Source of the DNA: Clostridia bacterium
GTDB lineage: Bacteria; Bacillota; Clostridia; Oscillospirales; Acutalibacteraceae
Direction: 5' to 3'
NCBI GenBank assembly: GCA_017416345.1
Contig: JAFQCR010000033.1
Span: forward strand, 1-64,000
Length of the DNA stretch: 64,000 nucleotides
The translations under genes were made by a program, and so were the position numbers. Positions 25,379 to 33,059 of the stretch are shown here, piece after piece. The first letter of the stretch is position 1, and each line of letters opens with the position of its first letter. Under the pieces are notes generated by a model, which was not told where the DNA came from, did not search any database, and was given only the letters and a program-made list of their open reading frames with translations.

Positions 25379-25894
25379 TCAGAACTTTTCGGAAACGATC
25401 AACGAACCGTCCATCGAGTAGAACTCGATAACGACCTTGTTGAGCTTGGAAAGCATTGCACGAAGAGCATTGGCCGAAGCCTCATAGGTCGAAGCGCTCT
25501 GCTGTAGAGCCTGCTTGACCAGCTCCTTGTCGACCTCAACCGTGTAGGTGTAACGGTAAACAAGATCGTCGCCGTCAGAAGTTACGACAACATCCAGAAA
25601 CTGCTGCTTCATGGTCTCAACGGTCTGCTTGAACTCGGCAGACTCGGAAAGCTGCTTGGCATAATCTGCGATCTCGGTGTCCAGCTTAACGCCTGCATTC
25701 TGTGCTGCGCTTTCGAGCTGGTTCATGGTGTCCTCAAGATCATCGGGATCGGCGTCACCGTTCAAAATGTCGCTTAACACCTTGGAAGTGGTGTCTGCGG
25801 CATCCTGCAGATCGGAGACAGCACTGTCATCGCCGCAAGCGGTGAATGCGGCCATCATAAGTACGGCCAAAAGAATTGCTAAAAGTTTTTTCAT
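25379..25894 (-). CDS. DUF4854-type lipoprotein
   Basis: A 171-residue lipoprotein: lipobox FTAC, an acidic linker (NGDADPDDLEDTMNQ), then a domain with YRYTYTVEVDKELVKQALQ and a C-terminal strand IEFYSMDGSLIVSEKF that match DUF4854 proteins of Clostridia and Lactobacillales. The function is unknown. AAGGAGG precedes the ATG. Single gene with its own promoter and terminator. Confidence 0.8.
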   Translation of the reverse strand: MKKLLAILLAVLMMAAFTACGDDSAVSDLQDAADTTSKVLSDILNGDADPDDLEDTMNQLESAAQNAGVKLDTEIADYAKQLSESAEFKQTVETMKQQFLDVVVTSDGDDLVYRYTYTVEVDKELVKQALQQSASTYEASANALRAMLSKLNKVVIEFYSMDGSLIVSEKF

Positions 25895-25923
25895 AACAAA
25901 CCCCTCCTTAAAAGGCTAATTAT

Positions 25924-25951
25924 ATTATACTACTTTTTTCGACAGTGTCAA
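25924..25951 (-). promoter_or_regulatory. sigma-A promoter of the DUF4854 lipoprotein gene
   Basis: Perfect TTGACA, 16 bases, perfect TATAAT on the - strand, 30 bases before the start codon. Confidence 0.75.
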
Positions 25952-26027
25952 GTTATAATAACAGCCGATTCGGACGTTATCTTAAGTATGGGGCGAGCAC
26001 ATCGCCGTTTTGGCTTTGCTCGGGGTC

Positions 26028-26339
26028 TTACTTTTTAAAGTGCATCAGCACCCTCACAACAATGCCAAGGATGATCTGCAAAACTATGATGCCCAAAGAA
26101 ATAAAGGTCATAAGTCCGCCCACGGTCTTAAGCTCGGGCTCTCCCGAGAAAAACAGCATCACACCGACGATCAAAATGATCAACAACACGCCTGCCGCAA
26201 TCTTTACTGCCGTCCGCACACGTTTTTCTGTGCGTTTGGACAGTACCTTATGCGGCACGATAAGACCCATCAGCGCAAGATAGCATTCGCCCAATATCTC
26301 AAAGACCAGCTCGCCCAAAAACTCCATCAAACAGCCCAT
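26028..26339 (-). CDS. small membrane protein
   Basis: A 103-residue protein with a hydrophobic N-terminus and two clear membrane segments (IAAGVLLIILIVGVMLFF; GLMTFISLGIIVLQIILGIV), basic loop (SKRTEKRVRT). GGGGGTG precedes the ATG. It is the last gene of a leftward unit with two acyltransferase-like genes and a glycosyltransferase. Function unknown. Confidence 0.65.
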   Translation of the reverse strand: MGCLMEFLGELVFEILGECYLALMGLIVPHKVLSKRTEKRVRTAVKIAAGVLLIILIVGVMLFFSGEPELKTVGGLMTFISLGIIVLQIILGIVVRVLMHFKK

Positions 26340-26388
26340 CCCGGCACCCCCAATGCGTCTTTATGTAACAATTATATTATAAATACGG

Positions 26389-26961
26389 TCATTTTTCAAC
26401 CGCTTCGGACCTTCTTTGCAGCCTTTTCAGCATAGCCTGAAGCTTTGGGGTATTGTACCGAAGCACCACGGTCGGCAGAATATTCAAAAACAAATTGACC
26501 GTTGCCACGGGGAGCGCAACGGTCAACGCGCACACGTTGGGGATAAACAGCATCGGCAAAAAGCCGATAGGGTAGGAGAGTCGGTGCGTGAGCACACCCT
26601 TGTTGCACTCGATGATGAATTTTTCTATGTACTCGGGGCTGTTGGGGTCGTTAAGGTTTTTCTTGCTGAAGCCGCCAAGGCCGCCCAGCTCCCAGACCTT
26701 GTCCTTCCAGCTTCGCACCCTTATTGCCTTGTAAAGCTTCTTTTCGGCCTCAGACACGGCATATAACGGGTTGCTCGCCCCAAAAAGTCTATCGGGCAGA
26801 TGGTTGATGAGTATTGCAATAAGGCCGTCGAGCGCAAACTGTGCGGCCGTGCAAAGAATTACGGCAATGATGATATTGTACCAAGTGGCCGTACCAAAGA
26901 GGATATTGACCGCCGATATCAGCAGCATCGCCGTGCCTATCACCGTTAAATATAGTTTCAT
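26389..26961 (-). CDS. CrtO-like acyltransferase family membrane protein
   Basis: A 190-residue membrane protein with two N-terminal hydrophobic segments, a cytoplasmic middle (KAIRVRSWKDKVWELGGLGG) and C-terminal hydrophobic segments (PIGFLPMLFIPNVCALTVAL). The RxRxWKDK...G pattern and length fit the family of glycosyl-4,4'-diaponeurosporenoate acyltransferase (CrtO) of staphyloxanthin synthesis. No carotenoid genes are nearby, so here it more likely acylates some glycolipid; that is inference. Its start overlaps the PlsC-like stop by 4 bases (ATGA). Confidence 0.65.
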   Translation of the reverse strand: MKLYLTVIGTAMLLISAVNILFGTATWYNIIIAVILCTAAQFALDGLIAILINHLPDRLFGASNPLYAVSEAEKKLYKAIRVRSWKDKVWELGGLGGFSKKNLNDPNSPEYIEKFIIECNKGVLTHRLSYPIGFLPMLFIPNVCALTVALPVATVNLFLNILPTVVLRYNTPKLQAMLKRLQRRSEAVEK

Positions 26962-27788
26962 GGCTTTTCATACTCCAAAGGCTTTTGGTAAAACTCCTCA
27001 TAAGCTTTGACAAAGGCCTCATAATTTTTTGCCTTCATATCACGTCTGGCCTCCAAATGTGAAAGACCTTCATCGGGGTAGATGGCAGGCAGTATATGAA
27101 GCGTGTATTCCTGGACGGGGAAGCCGTCGCCGTCAAGCAGGTCGCCGTCCTCCATCGTTATGAATATCGGCACGACGGGTGCGTTGTTTCTGACAGCCAA
27201 AGAAAACGCACCGTCCTGCATGGGTCGGGGCTTGCGGTAGTTCCACCACATACCCTGCTCGGGGTAGATAAGTATTGTCTCGCCTCTGTTCAACAGCTCT
27301 GAAAAGGCCTTCATAAACTTTACCATCGTCGTTTTTTGGCTCGACAGCGGCAGGGTGTTGCAATGCCGCATAAAAAGGCCGAACGGCTTGGGCGGATTGG
27401 TGTAGTTGCCCTCACGGATGACCTTGTAAAGCATTTTGCCTCCCATATAGTCACGAAGCGACACCCACACGGCATAATGATCGGTGATGCTGAAATGGTT
27501 GCAGGTCACTATCCTGCCGCCCTTGACGGCGGTGAAATTTTCAATGCCCCGAACCTCTTTTATGATGAGCTGACGGTCGGCGATCATTTTGTCGAAAAAC
27601 TTGGTGGCCAAAGCGTTTGCCACCTTGGTCTTGACCTTGTTTAAAGGCTTTTTGTTGAGGTAATCTATCTTATTTGGCATTAGAGGATAGGTCTCGGGGT
27701 CGTCCTCAACGTCAAGGTGCCACAATTGCTTTTTCTCAAGCTCCTCGATACGTCTCAACAGCTCCAGCTTGTGTGCCGATCTTTCCAT
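26958..27788 (-). CDS. PlsC-like lysophospholipid acyltransferase
   Basis: A 276-residue acyltransferase. The family motif HxxxxD appears as NHFSITDHYAVW (about residue 97), followed by a phosphate-site-like stretch YPEQGMWW (about 170) and a VVPIFI segment. It would transfer an acyl chain to a glycerol-phosphate or similar lipid at the inner face of the membrane. GGGAGG precedes the ATG. It sits between a family 8 glycosyltransferase and a CrtO-like gene with overlaps of a few bases, so the three probably act in one lipid or glycolipid pathway. Confidence 0.85.
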   Translation of the reverse strand: MERSAHKLELLRRIEELEKKQLWHLDVEDDPETYPLMPNKIDYLNKKPLNKVKTKVANALATKFFDKMIADRQLIIKEVRGIENFTAVKGGRIVTCNHFSITDHYAVWVSLRDYMGGKMLYKVIREGNYTNPPKPFGLFMRHCNTLPLSSQKTTMVKFMKAFSELLNRGETILIYPEQGMWWNYRKPRPMQDGAFSLAVRNNAPVVPIFITMEDGDLLDGDGFPVQEYTLHILPAIYPDEGLSHLEARRDMKAKNYEAFVKAYEEFYQKPLEYEKP

Positions 27789-27793
27789 GCTTC

Positions 27794-28717
27794 TTACCTC
27801 CCGATACGTTTTGAAAATGTGTTGTTTGATGCCACGATGACCTTTGCGTGCTCGAGTATTTCGCTTGCGGCGGCCTGCCTTTCGGCTTTTTCGGCATCAT
27901 TAAAGGCGGCCTTGGTCTCAAGTATCTGCTCATAAAAGGGTGAACGCTCGGCATAATGCCAAAAATATTCGCCGTCGATCACATCGTCATACTGCCACGG
28001 TTTTTTGTAAAGGTTATAATGCACGATGTTTTTGTTTCCCTCGCAAGGCAGCCCGGTGGGCGACTTGTTCCAGCCGTCCGGCAGGCGGAACGTTTTCCCA
28101 AAGCAAAGATAGTTCAGATATGCCTGGTCGGGGTCGAGCAGGTCAAAATCATACTCGGTGATAAGCTTTATGAACTGCTTTTCAATGCCGTTCTTTCTGA
28201 ACTGCTCCAGACTGATGACCAAGACCCCTGCGTTGAAATAGGTGTCGGGGTCAACGCCGATGGCCTTTTCGGCGTATTCCCGAAATTCAGGCGTGTTGCA
28301 CACAAATTGGTCGGAGACAGCGCCGAGAATGTTGTTTCCAAGGTCGGTCTCGTACAGCTCGGAAATGTCGCCCTGCACAACAAGGTCACAGTCGAGGTAC
28401 ACGATCTTGTCGTACTGCGGGAAGAGCGACGCAATAAACAGCCGATAATAAGTGACGATGGAAAAGTGGTAAACGTTTTTGAAATAGGAGCTTATGCCCT
28501 CTATTTTTCCCGAAATATCAATAAATTCGATCGAAGCCCAGGGGCATTCATTAAGCTTTACCTTGGCCATATTTTCGGGGCACAGTCCTGTGTTCAGAAC
28601 GATGATACGATATTTGTATTCCTTGGAGGCGTTGGTGATAAGTGAGTTTATCGCCACGTCAAGGTAAGGAACGTAGTTGTCGTCGGTAGAAAAGAAGACA
28701 GGTATCTCTTTGCACAT
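27794..28717 (-). CDS. glycosyltransferase family 8 protein
   Basis: A 307-residue retaining glycosyltransferase: start PVFFSTDDNYVPYL, the DxD metal/sugar-nucleotide motif YLDCDLV near residue 95, then YFNAGVLVI, DPDQAYLNYL and the C-terminal IVHYN typical of GT8. It transfers a hexose or galactose-like residue to an unknown acceptor. AAGGAG fixes the ATG at 28717; a longer frame to 28774 is rejected. First gene of the leftward lipid/glycosyl unit. Confidence 0.88.
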   Translation of the reverse strand: MCKEIPVFFSTDDNYVPYLDVAINSLITNASKEYKYRIIVLNTGLCPENMAKVKLNECPWASIEFIDISGKIEGISSYFKNVYHFSIVTYYRLFIASLFPQYDKIVYLDCDLVVQGDISELYETDLGNNILGAVSDQFVCNTPEFREYAEKAIGVDPDTYFNAGVLVISLEQFRKNGIEKQFIKLITEYDFDLLDPDQAYLNYLCFGKTFRLPDGWNKSPTGLPCEGNKNIVHYNLYKKPWQYDDVIDGEYFWHYAERSPFYEQILETKAAFNDAEKAERQAAASEILEHAKVIVASNNTFSKRIGR

Positions 28718-29109
28718 TATTTTACTCCTTATTTGCTTCAGAAAAGTGCTTTTTAAGGGAAAGCGGCTCATCAAACGGAGCGCTTTTTGGGCGGATCATC
28801 CCTAATTGAGAACTCCGAAGCCGTCCCTTAGCGTAAATTATACTTTTGCAAAGCAAAGAAATAAACCTAAACTCAAAACCGTTTCGTCTACGCTGTGCGA
28901 GAGAGCCCGTAGAGTTGTGATCTTTCAACTCTACTCACGGTAGAAAATATAAAAAACCGCCCAATTTTGCAAGTAAACGGGCGATTTTTTAATCGTAAGA
29001 TGAAGCTTGCCGGCGAAGGAGGTGGACAATATCGCAGGAATGGAGTAAAAGTGAGCAAAAGTTAGCAAAGGCAAAGCAGCTGCTCTGTTTGATAGATTGA
29101 AATTTGCTG
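28718..29109. other. intergenic stretch with two hairpins, no gene seen
   Basis: A 392-base stretch. It holds a 9-base inverted repeat GTAGAGTTG / CAACTCTAC (28909-28934) without a T run, and the terminator at 28951-28990. A well-formed AAGGAGGTGG site at 29018 has no open frame after it. No promoter was found for the GT8 operon. It may carry a decayed gene or a small RNA; nothing proves either. Confidence 0.4.
28951..28990. terminator. bidirectional terminator
   Basis: CGCCC pairs with GGGCG around a 16-base loop, with six T on the + side and GTTTTTT on the - side. Confidence 0.6.
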
Positions 29110-29621
29110 TTATAAATCAATGTTGATTTCATATTTGTCTTCGATAAGGATGTAATTCGCATTATGCACCTTGGCCAGTTTTAAGATTTCTGCATTGTCT
29201 TCCAACACACTCTCCATTGTGCACCATTCATCATCCAAACGGTTTTCAATGACGTTTGCATATTTCTTTATGTCGGAAAAGTGGTTTCTGATATACTCCT
29301 CACTCATTACCAGACAGTAATATTTGATGCTTTCAAGATAGTTGGCGTCAAAGTCTTTCTGCCAATCGAATGGAATATAGCAACCTTCGACAATTAAGTT
29401 CTGCTTGTTTTCGATAGCAGTTTTAACCATTTCACGAACAATCGGCCACAAGTATTCGGTTAATTCATTATCATCCATAGGGGTAAGTTCTGTGTTGCCG
29501 CTACGAATTAATCCATTTTTAGATGGTCTATTGAAAGATAGGGGTATTTATATTTTTCAAGCAGTTTTTGAGCAAGCGCAGTTTTGCCTGTATGCGATGC
29601 TCCGGTAATTAAAACAATCAT
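29110..29621 (-). pseudogene. P-loop kinase broken by a one-base frameshift
   Basis: The 5' part from the ATG at 29621 (behind AGGTG) reads MIVLITGASHTGKTALAQKL, a Walker A motif of small kinases (2-phosphoglycerate/adenylate-kinase-like). It hits TAA after about 38 codons, close to a GG at 29513-29514. One added G there restores a continuous 170-residue frame that joins to TEYLWPIVREM...LIVEGCYIPFDW and the C-terminal half. The promoter at 29655-29683 is intact, so the break is recent or is a sequence error. The last host gene before the prophage. Confidence 0.75.
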
Positions 29622-29654
29622 TATTTCACCTGCAAATTCTTGTTTTTCGAACAG

Positions 29655-29683
29655 ATTATATCACAAAATGTTATGTATTTCAA
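29655..29683 (-). promoter_or_regulatory. promoter of the broken kinase gene
   Basis: TTGAAA, 17 bases, TATAAT on the - strand, 34 bases before the ATG at 29621. Confidence 0.6.
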
Positions 29684-29850
29684 TGGCGCATCGACTTCGT
29701 CGATATGATGTTTTTCGCTTGCTCAAAATGATGTTGCTCGTTTCACTCACAATGATGTGATGTTTGCAAAAAACATTAGGCGAAGCCGACATCATTAGCG
29801 GCAGCGGCATCATTAGTGAAACGACATCATCTGCCGAAGGCAAACATCAC
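29684..29850. repeat. degenerate ATGATG-rich repeat at the prophage edge
   Basis: A low-complexity block of short motifs ATGATGT, CATCATTAG, GCGAAGC and TTCGCTTGCTC arranged as small imperfect palindromes. The left half is rich in ATGATG and the right half in its complement CATCAT, so the whole could fold on itself. Such blocks occur as dispersed repeats in Clostridia. The recombinase frame runs into it (to 29813). Confidence 0.55.
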
Positions 29851-31402
29851 TCAAAAAAGTCTCTTTTGTCTGGTAGACAAAAGAGACTTTTTTGTTGGTG
29901 GAACATAACGCACGGCAAACGAACTCTGCACCCTCGGTGCCGAGGCTGTCAACCTCGGCCAAGGTAATGGTGCGATTATCCCCAGAATAGTTAAAGGTAA
30001 GCGTTATTTTATCATCATACACAAATATGGCATTTATGAAAGTATCAATAAGCCGCTTTTGAAATTCTGGGCTTTTTACATCGCCGTTTCTAAAATCGGT
30101 AAGGAAAAAGAGCACATAATCACGGGTGATCTGCCAGGATCGTACCAGCTCCAGATGTGAAAGCTCGGCCTCGATTTCCGCACGCTGTGCATCCAACTCA
30201 TCCAACCGCTTTTTGGTGGCCTCGTTGAATATGCCCGCCTCAATGGCTTTTATAATATTGGCGGTGGCCTTTTCCACCTCGGCCAGCTTACGCTTTAATG
30301 CCTCGGCAAGATCGTTATCCTGGTTTTGTGCTTGGTAGCACTCATATACGGCATCGGCAATGAACTCCAGCAGCTCATCATCCTTGAGCAGATCCATAAC
30401 GGCGTTTATAACAATGCCCTCGATCCACTCCTGCCGCACAGCTTTTTTATGGCAGGTACGCTCCCGGCGTTTTTTGGTGCACACATAATAATTGTGCTTG
30501 GCACCGGTTTTGCTGGTACCGCTTTCCCCGATCATACCGGAGCCACAATGCCCACAGAAAAGTTTATCAGTTAGAATATAATCGGCACGGCTCCAGGTGT
30601 GTGCTGGTGCCCTTTTGTTTACTTTTAGCATTTCCTGCACCTTTGCAAATGTTTCCACATCAATTATGGCCGGCACGCCGCCCTCGATCCTTACATCATC
30701 CTTATAAGTATATACACCGATATACTTTTCATTTTTAAGCATTGAGTGCAGGCTGTTTTTGGTAAACTTACCGCCCCGGAGGGTACGGAGCCCCCGGTTG
30801 TTGAGCTCGGTAACAATTTCCGTAACGGTGCTGCCCTTGGCATACATATCAAACACCAAGCGGACCGTTGGCGCCGTTTCCGGATCTATCACAAATTTTT
30901 TAGTGGCGGGATCCGTTTTGTACCCCAGAGGCCTATTGCCCCCGGTGCTTTGGCATTTCTCTGCACTTGCCCGTTGGCCACGCAGGATGTTTTGGGAAAG
31001 CTGGAGGCTGTAATATTCAGCCATACCCTCAAGCACGCTTTCCAAAATAACGCCCTCCGGGCTGTCTGGGATGCTTTCAGCAACATACACCACTTTTACA
31101 CCATTCTTTTTACAGCGGTATTTATTGAAAGCGATCTCCTCACGGTTACGCCCAAAGCGATCTATTTTCCACAATATTATTGTATCAAACTGCTTTTTGG
31201 CCGTATCTTTGAGCATTTCCTGGAATTGCTCACGGTTATCATTGCGGCCCGTCATTGCTCTGTCGCAGTATTCTTTTACGATGGTAAGCCCGTGCGCTGC
31301 CGCATATTTGTATGCCTCGGCAAGCTGCCCCTCAATACTTTGCTCACCTTGCCTGTGGCTGGAGTACCGGGCATAAACCACCGCTATACGCTTTTTGCTC
31401 AC
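29813..31402 (-). CDS. large serine recombinase (prophage integrase)
   Basis: A 529-residue site-specific recombinase. The catalytic resolvase domain is residues 1-150 (VYARYSS with the nucleophile Ser; DTIILWKIDRFGRNR). The recombinase domain follows (PLGYKTDPATKKF; IVTELNNRGLRTLRGGKFTK), then a zinc-ribbon (LFCGHCGSGMIG...CHKK) and a coiled coil (LKRKLAEVEKATANIIKAIE). The start is GTG at 31402, overlapping the upstream stop by 4 bases. The last about 25 residues are coded by a terminator-like palindrome and the host-type repeat, so the natural C-terminus may have been formed by integration. It integrates and, with a directionality factor, excises the prophage. Confidence 0.9.
   Translation of the reverse strand: MSKKRIAVVYARYSSHRQGEQSIEGQLAEAYKYAAAHGLTIVKEYCDRAMTGRNDNREQFQEMLKDTAKKQFDTIILWKIDRFGRNREEIAFNKYRCKKNGVKVVYVAESIPDSPEGVILESVLEGMAEYYSLQLSQNILRGQRASAEKCQSTGGNRPLGYKTDPATKKFVIDPETAPTVRLVFDMYAKGSTVTEIVTELNNRGLRTLRGGKFTKNSLHSMLKNEKYIGVYTYKDDVRIEGGVPAIIDVETFAKVQEMLKVNKRAPAHTWSRADYILTDKLFCGHCGSGMIGESGTSKTGAKHNYYVCTKKRRERTCHKKAVRQEWIEGIVINAVMDLLKDDELLEFIADAVYECYQAQNQDNDLAEALKRKLAEVEKATANIIKAIEAGIFNEATKKRLDELDAQRAEIEAELSHLELVRSWQITRDYVLFFLTDFRNGDVKSPEFQKRLIDTFINAIFVYDDKITLTFNYSGDNRTITLAEVDSLGTEGAEFVCRALCSTNKKVSFVYQTKETFLSDVCLRQMMSFH
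29853..29893. terminator. perfect palindrome with A6/T6 ends, terminator and possible attachment edge
   Basis: Six A, GTCTCTTTTGTC, 5-base loop, GACAAAAGAGAC, six T: a bidirectional terminator-like hairpin lying inside the 3' end of the recombinase frame, about where host and phage sequence meet. Confidence 0.6.
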
Positions 31403-31890
31403 AGCTCGGTTATTTCCTTTGCTCTGCCGAGGGTAAGCAGGCCAAAGTTAGACACAAAGGGCATTGCATCCATCGGCGTACCCTTTAAGGCAAAAACAAG
31501 GTGCTCCAGGGTGGCATCCTTTTTGTAAGTTACTACCATATAATTTTTATAGGTGGTTTGTTTTATTTCCTTTTCTTTTGCTCGGCCACCGATGAGGGCA
31601 CCGGGTACACCGGCAATAATTGCACCAGCGATGGCGCCGCCGGCACTTGAAACATACTGCTTTGTGATCTGCTCCTCCGTATCTGTTTTGGTTGCAATAC
31701 TTACCATTTTATCAATAGACAGATTAAAGGATCCGGAGAGGCTGGATATTGCAAGGCCCGCCTCGGTAAGTGCCAAGGTGCACATTGTGCCACCGGGAAC
31801 GGGCAAGCCGCTAAAATGGGCATAGGTACCCTGCACAGGCTTAAAATCATCCTTTGTAAGCGGTTTACGCTTTTTCTTAAAACCAAACAT
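31399..31890 (-). CDS. phage protein of unknown function next to the integrase
   Basis: A 163-residue protein. A short basic start (MFGFKKKRKPLTKDDF) leads into a beta-rich PH-like region. A glycine/alanine-rich stretch (GGAIAGAIIAGVPGALIGG) could be a membrane hairpin, and the C-terminal part YMVVTYKKDATLEHLVFAL again looks PH-like. AGGAGG precedes the ATG. It is translationally linked to the recombinase. Similar genes are common beside integrases of Clostridial prophages; the function is unknown. Confidence 0.65.
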   Translation of the reverse strand: MFGFKKKRKPLTKDDFKPVQGTYAHFSGLPVPGGTMCTLALTEAGLAISSLSGSFNLSIDKMVSIATKTDTEEQITKQYVSSAGGAIAGAIIAGVPGALIGGRAKEKEIKQTTYKNYMVVTYKKDATLEHLVFALKGTPMDAMPFVSNFGLLTLGRAKEITEL

Positions 31891-31927
31891 ATATACACCT
31901 CCTGCCTCGGCTCTGCCGGGGCTTTTT

Positions 31928-32440
31928 TTATTTTACAAGCTCGGCAGCGTAAGCAAGCAGCTGTGCCTGCTTTACTATATCCATTTTGTCAAAGAGCTCA
32001 AGCAGGGCCTTTTGATGCTCGGTGAGAGAGGTACCAACGGTGTTGCCGTTGCCAATGATGTTGCCGTTGCCATTTACGGTGTTAAAGGAGTTTTCTGCAA
32101 TGGCATCCTGCATCTGTGCCTTTTCAAAAGCAAAATACGCATCAATGGCGGCGTGCTCGTTGTAATTGTGCTGCTCAAGCAAATGCTGCCACACGCCCTG
32201 GTTAAAAGCAGATGTATCTATGCTTTCATAGTCAATAGGCCAATCAATCTCACGCTCCAACTCATCAATGGAAAGCTCAAAATAATCTGCGATCTTTTTA
32301 AGCGTGCTGTTGCGGGGCCTCTTTTTGAGGTTTTTCCAAGTGGTACCTGCGGAGCTTGAAAAACCAAGCTCAATGGTAAGTGCTGTAACTGTGGTGCCTT
32401 TGTTCTTACAAAGGGCCTCGATCCTCTGGTAAAAAGTCAT
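31928..32440 (-). CDS. XRE-family prophage repressor
   Basis: A 170-residue repressor: an N-terminal helix-turn-helix (TVTALTIELGFSSSAGTTWK, KIADYFELSIDEL), a linker, an Asn/Gly-rich stretch (NGNGNIIGNGNTVG) and a C-terminal helical part probably for oligomerisation. There is no LexA-type protease domain, so induction would need another signal. GGAGG fixes the ATG at 32440. It stands at the lysogeny switch, divergent from the rightward early promoter. Confidence 0.85.
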   Translation of the reverse strand: MTFYQRIEALCKNKGTTVTALTIELGFSSSAGTTWKNLKKRPRNSTLKKIADYFELSIDELEREIDWPIDYESIDTSAFNQGVWQHLLEQHNYNEHAAIDAYFAFEKAQMQDAIAENSFNTVNGNGNIIGNGNTVGTSLTEHQKALLELFDKMDIVKQAQLLAYAAELVK

Positions 32441-32488
32441 TGTTTTGCCTCCAAAAAAATTTTTTTTCAAGAAATTATGCAAAAACAC

Positions 32489-32517
32489 TTGACAACCGAG
32501 CAAAACCGAGTTATAAT
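32489..32517 (+). promoter_or_regulatory. rightward early promoter of the prophage
   Basis: Perfect TTGACA, 17 bases, perfect TATAAT. The spacer contains repeated CCGAG units (AACCGAGCAAAA at 32494-32505, seen again at 32633-32644) that could be repressor sites. Confidence 0.78.
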
Positions 32518-32581
32518 GTAGTCAACCAATTAAAAGCAAGGCAAAACGAAAAGACCTTTGCGGTTTGGTTAATTTTCGCAA

Positions 32582-32637
32582 CGGTTTAGTGCTCTAATAT
32601 CAAGTTTGCTGGCAACAAACATTATAGCACTAAACCG
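32582..32637 (+). promoter_or_regulatory. long inverted repeat in the early leader
   Basis: Two 17-base arms with one mismatch (CGGTTTAGTGCT and AGCACTAAACCG cores) around a 22-base loop that itself holds GTTTG / CAAAC. It lies between the early promoter and the excisionase gene, in the expected 5' leader. It has no T run, so it is more an operator or RNA structure than a simple terminator. Confidence 0.55.
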
Positions 32638-32668
32638 AGCAAAAGTCAAGTAAAAGGAGGTATTTTGT

Positions 32669-32848
32669 TTGGAAAAGTTTTATAGCTGTGAGCAAGTGGC
32701 TGACCGCTACGCCGTAAAAATCGAAACTGTCCGAGAGTGGATCAAGGAAAAAAAGCTCCCGGCTGTAAAGATCGGCAAGCTCTATCGCATCAAAGAATGT
32801 GATCTCATTGCCTTTGAGCAGAAAAACCAGACCATCACAGACGAGTAA
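32669..32848 (+). CDS. excisionase-like helix-turn-helix protein
   Basis: A 59-residue protein, starting TTG at 32669, 8 bases after AAAGGAGG. It reads EKFYSCEQVADRYAVKIETV, then REWIKEKKLPAVKIGKLYRI. This is the MerR-like winged helix of the excisionase/HTH_17 family. It is the first gene of the rightward early operon and the best candidate for the recombination directionality factor or an early regulator. Which one is inference. Confidence 0.75.
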   Translation: MEKFYSCEQVADRYAVKIETVREWIKEKKLPAVKIGKLYRIKECDLIAFEQKNQTITDE

Positions 32849-32861
32849 GGAGGTACGCCCA

Positions 32862-33059
32862 ATGTTGCCCGTACATTTCAACACGGACCAAATGGGGAAA
32901 GTAGCAAAGCACTTGCTCGGCTCCGGTCCGTTGCCGGAATTACAGGCGCATAGCGAAAACCCCGCAAACAAACGCCGCTTTGAGGAGTGGCAGAAAAGGA
33001 GGGAGGCAAATGCCGGTAGATCCCAAACCGTACCAACAGCTTGCTGCACGGAGGCGTAA
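32862..33059 (+). CDS. small phage protein of unknown function
   Basis: A 65-residue protein starting MLPVHFNTDQMGKVAKHLLG behind AAGGAGG; charged and probably helical (KRRFEEWQKRREANAG). It overlaps the next gene by 50 bases, so its C-terminus is constrained. No family recognised. Confidence 0.6.
   Translation: MLPVHFNTDQMGKVAKHLLGSGPLPELQAHSENPANKRRFEEWQKRREANAGRSQTVPTACCTEA

Noticed and set aside
28722-28928. 68-codon open frame on the - strand before the GT8 gene
   Set aside because: No ribosome site or homology recognised; it covers a region with hairpins and ends near the real GT8 start.
29640-29900. tRNA gene as integration site
   Set aside because: No tRNA cloverleaf is visible beside the recombinase; large serine recombinases often use protein genes or intergenic sites.
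29764-29967. Open frame through the ATGATG repeat and palindrome on the + strand
   Set aside because: It reads the repeat and the terminator-like hairpin; it has no ribosome site and is opposite the recombinase gene.
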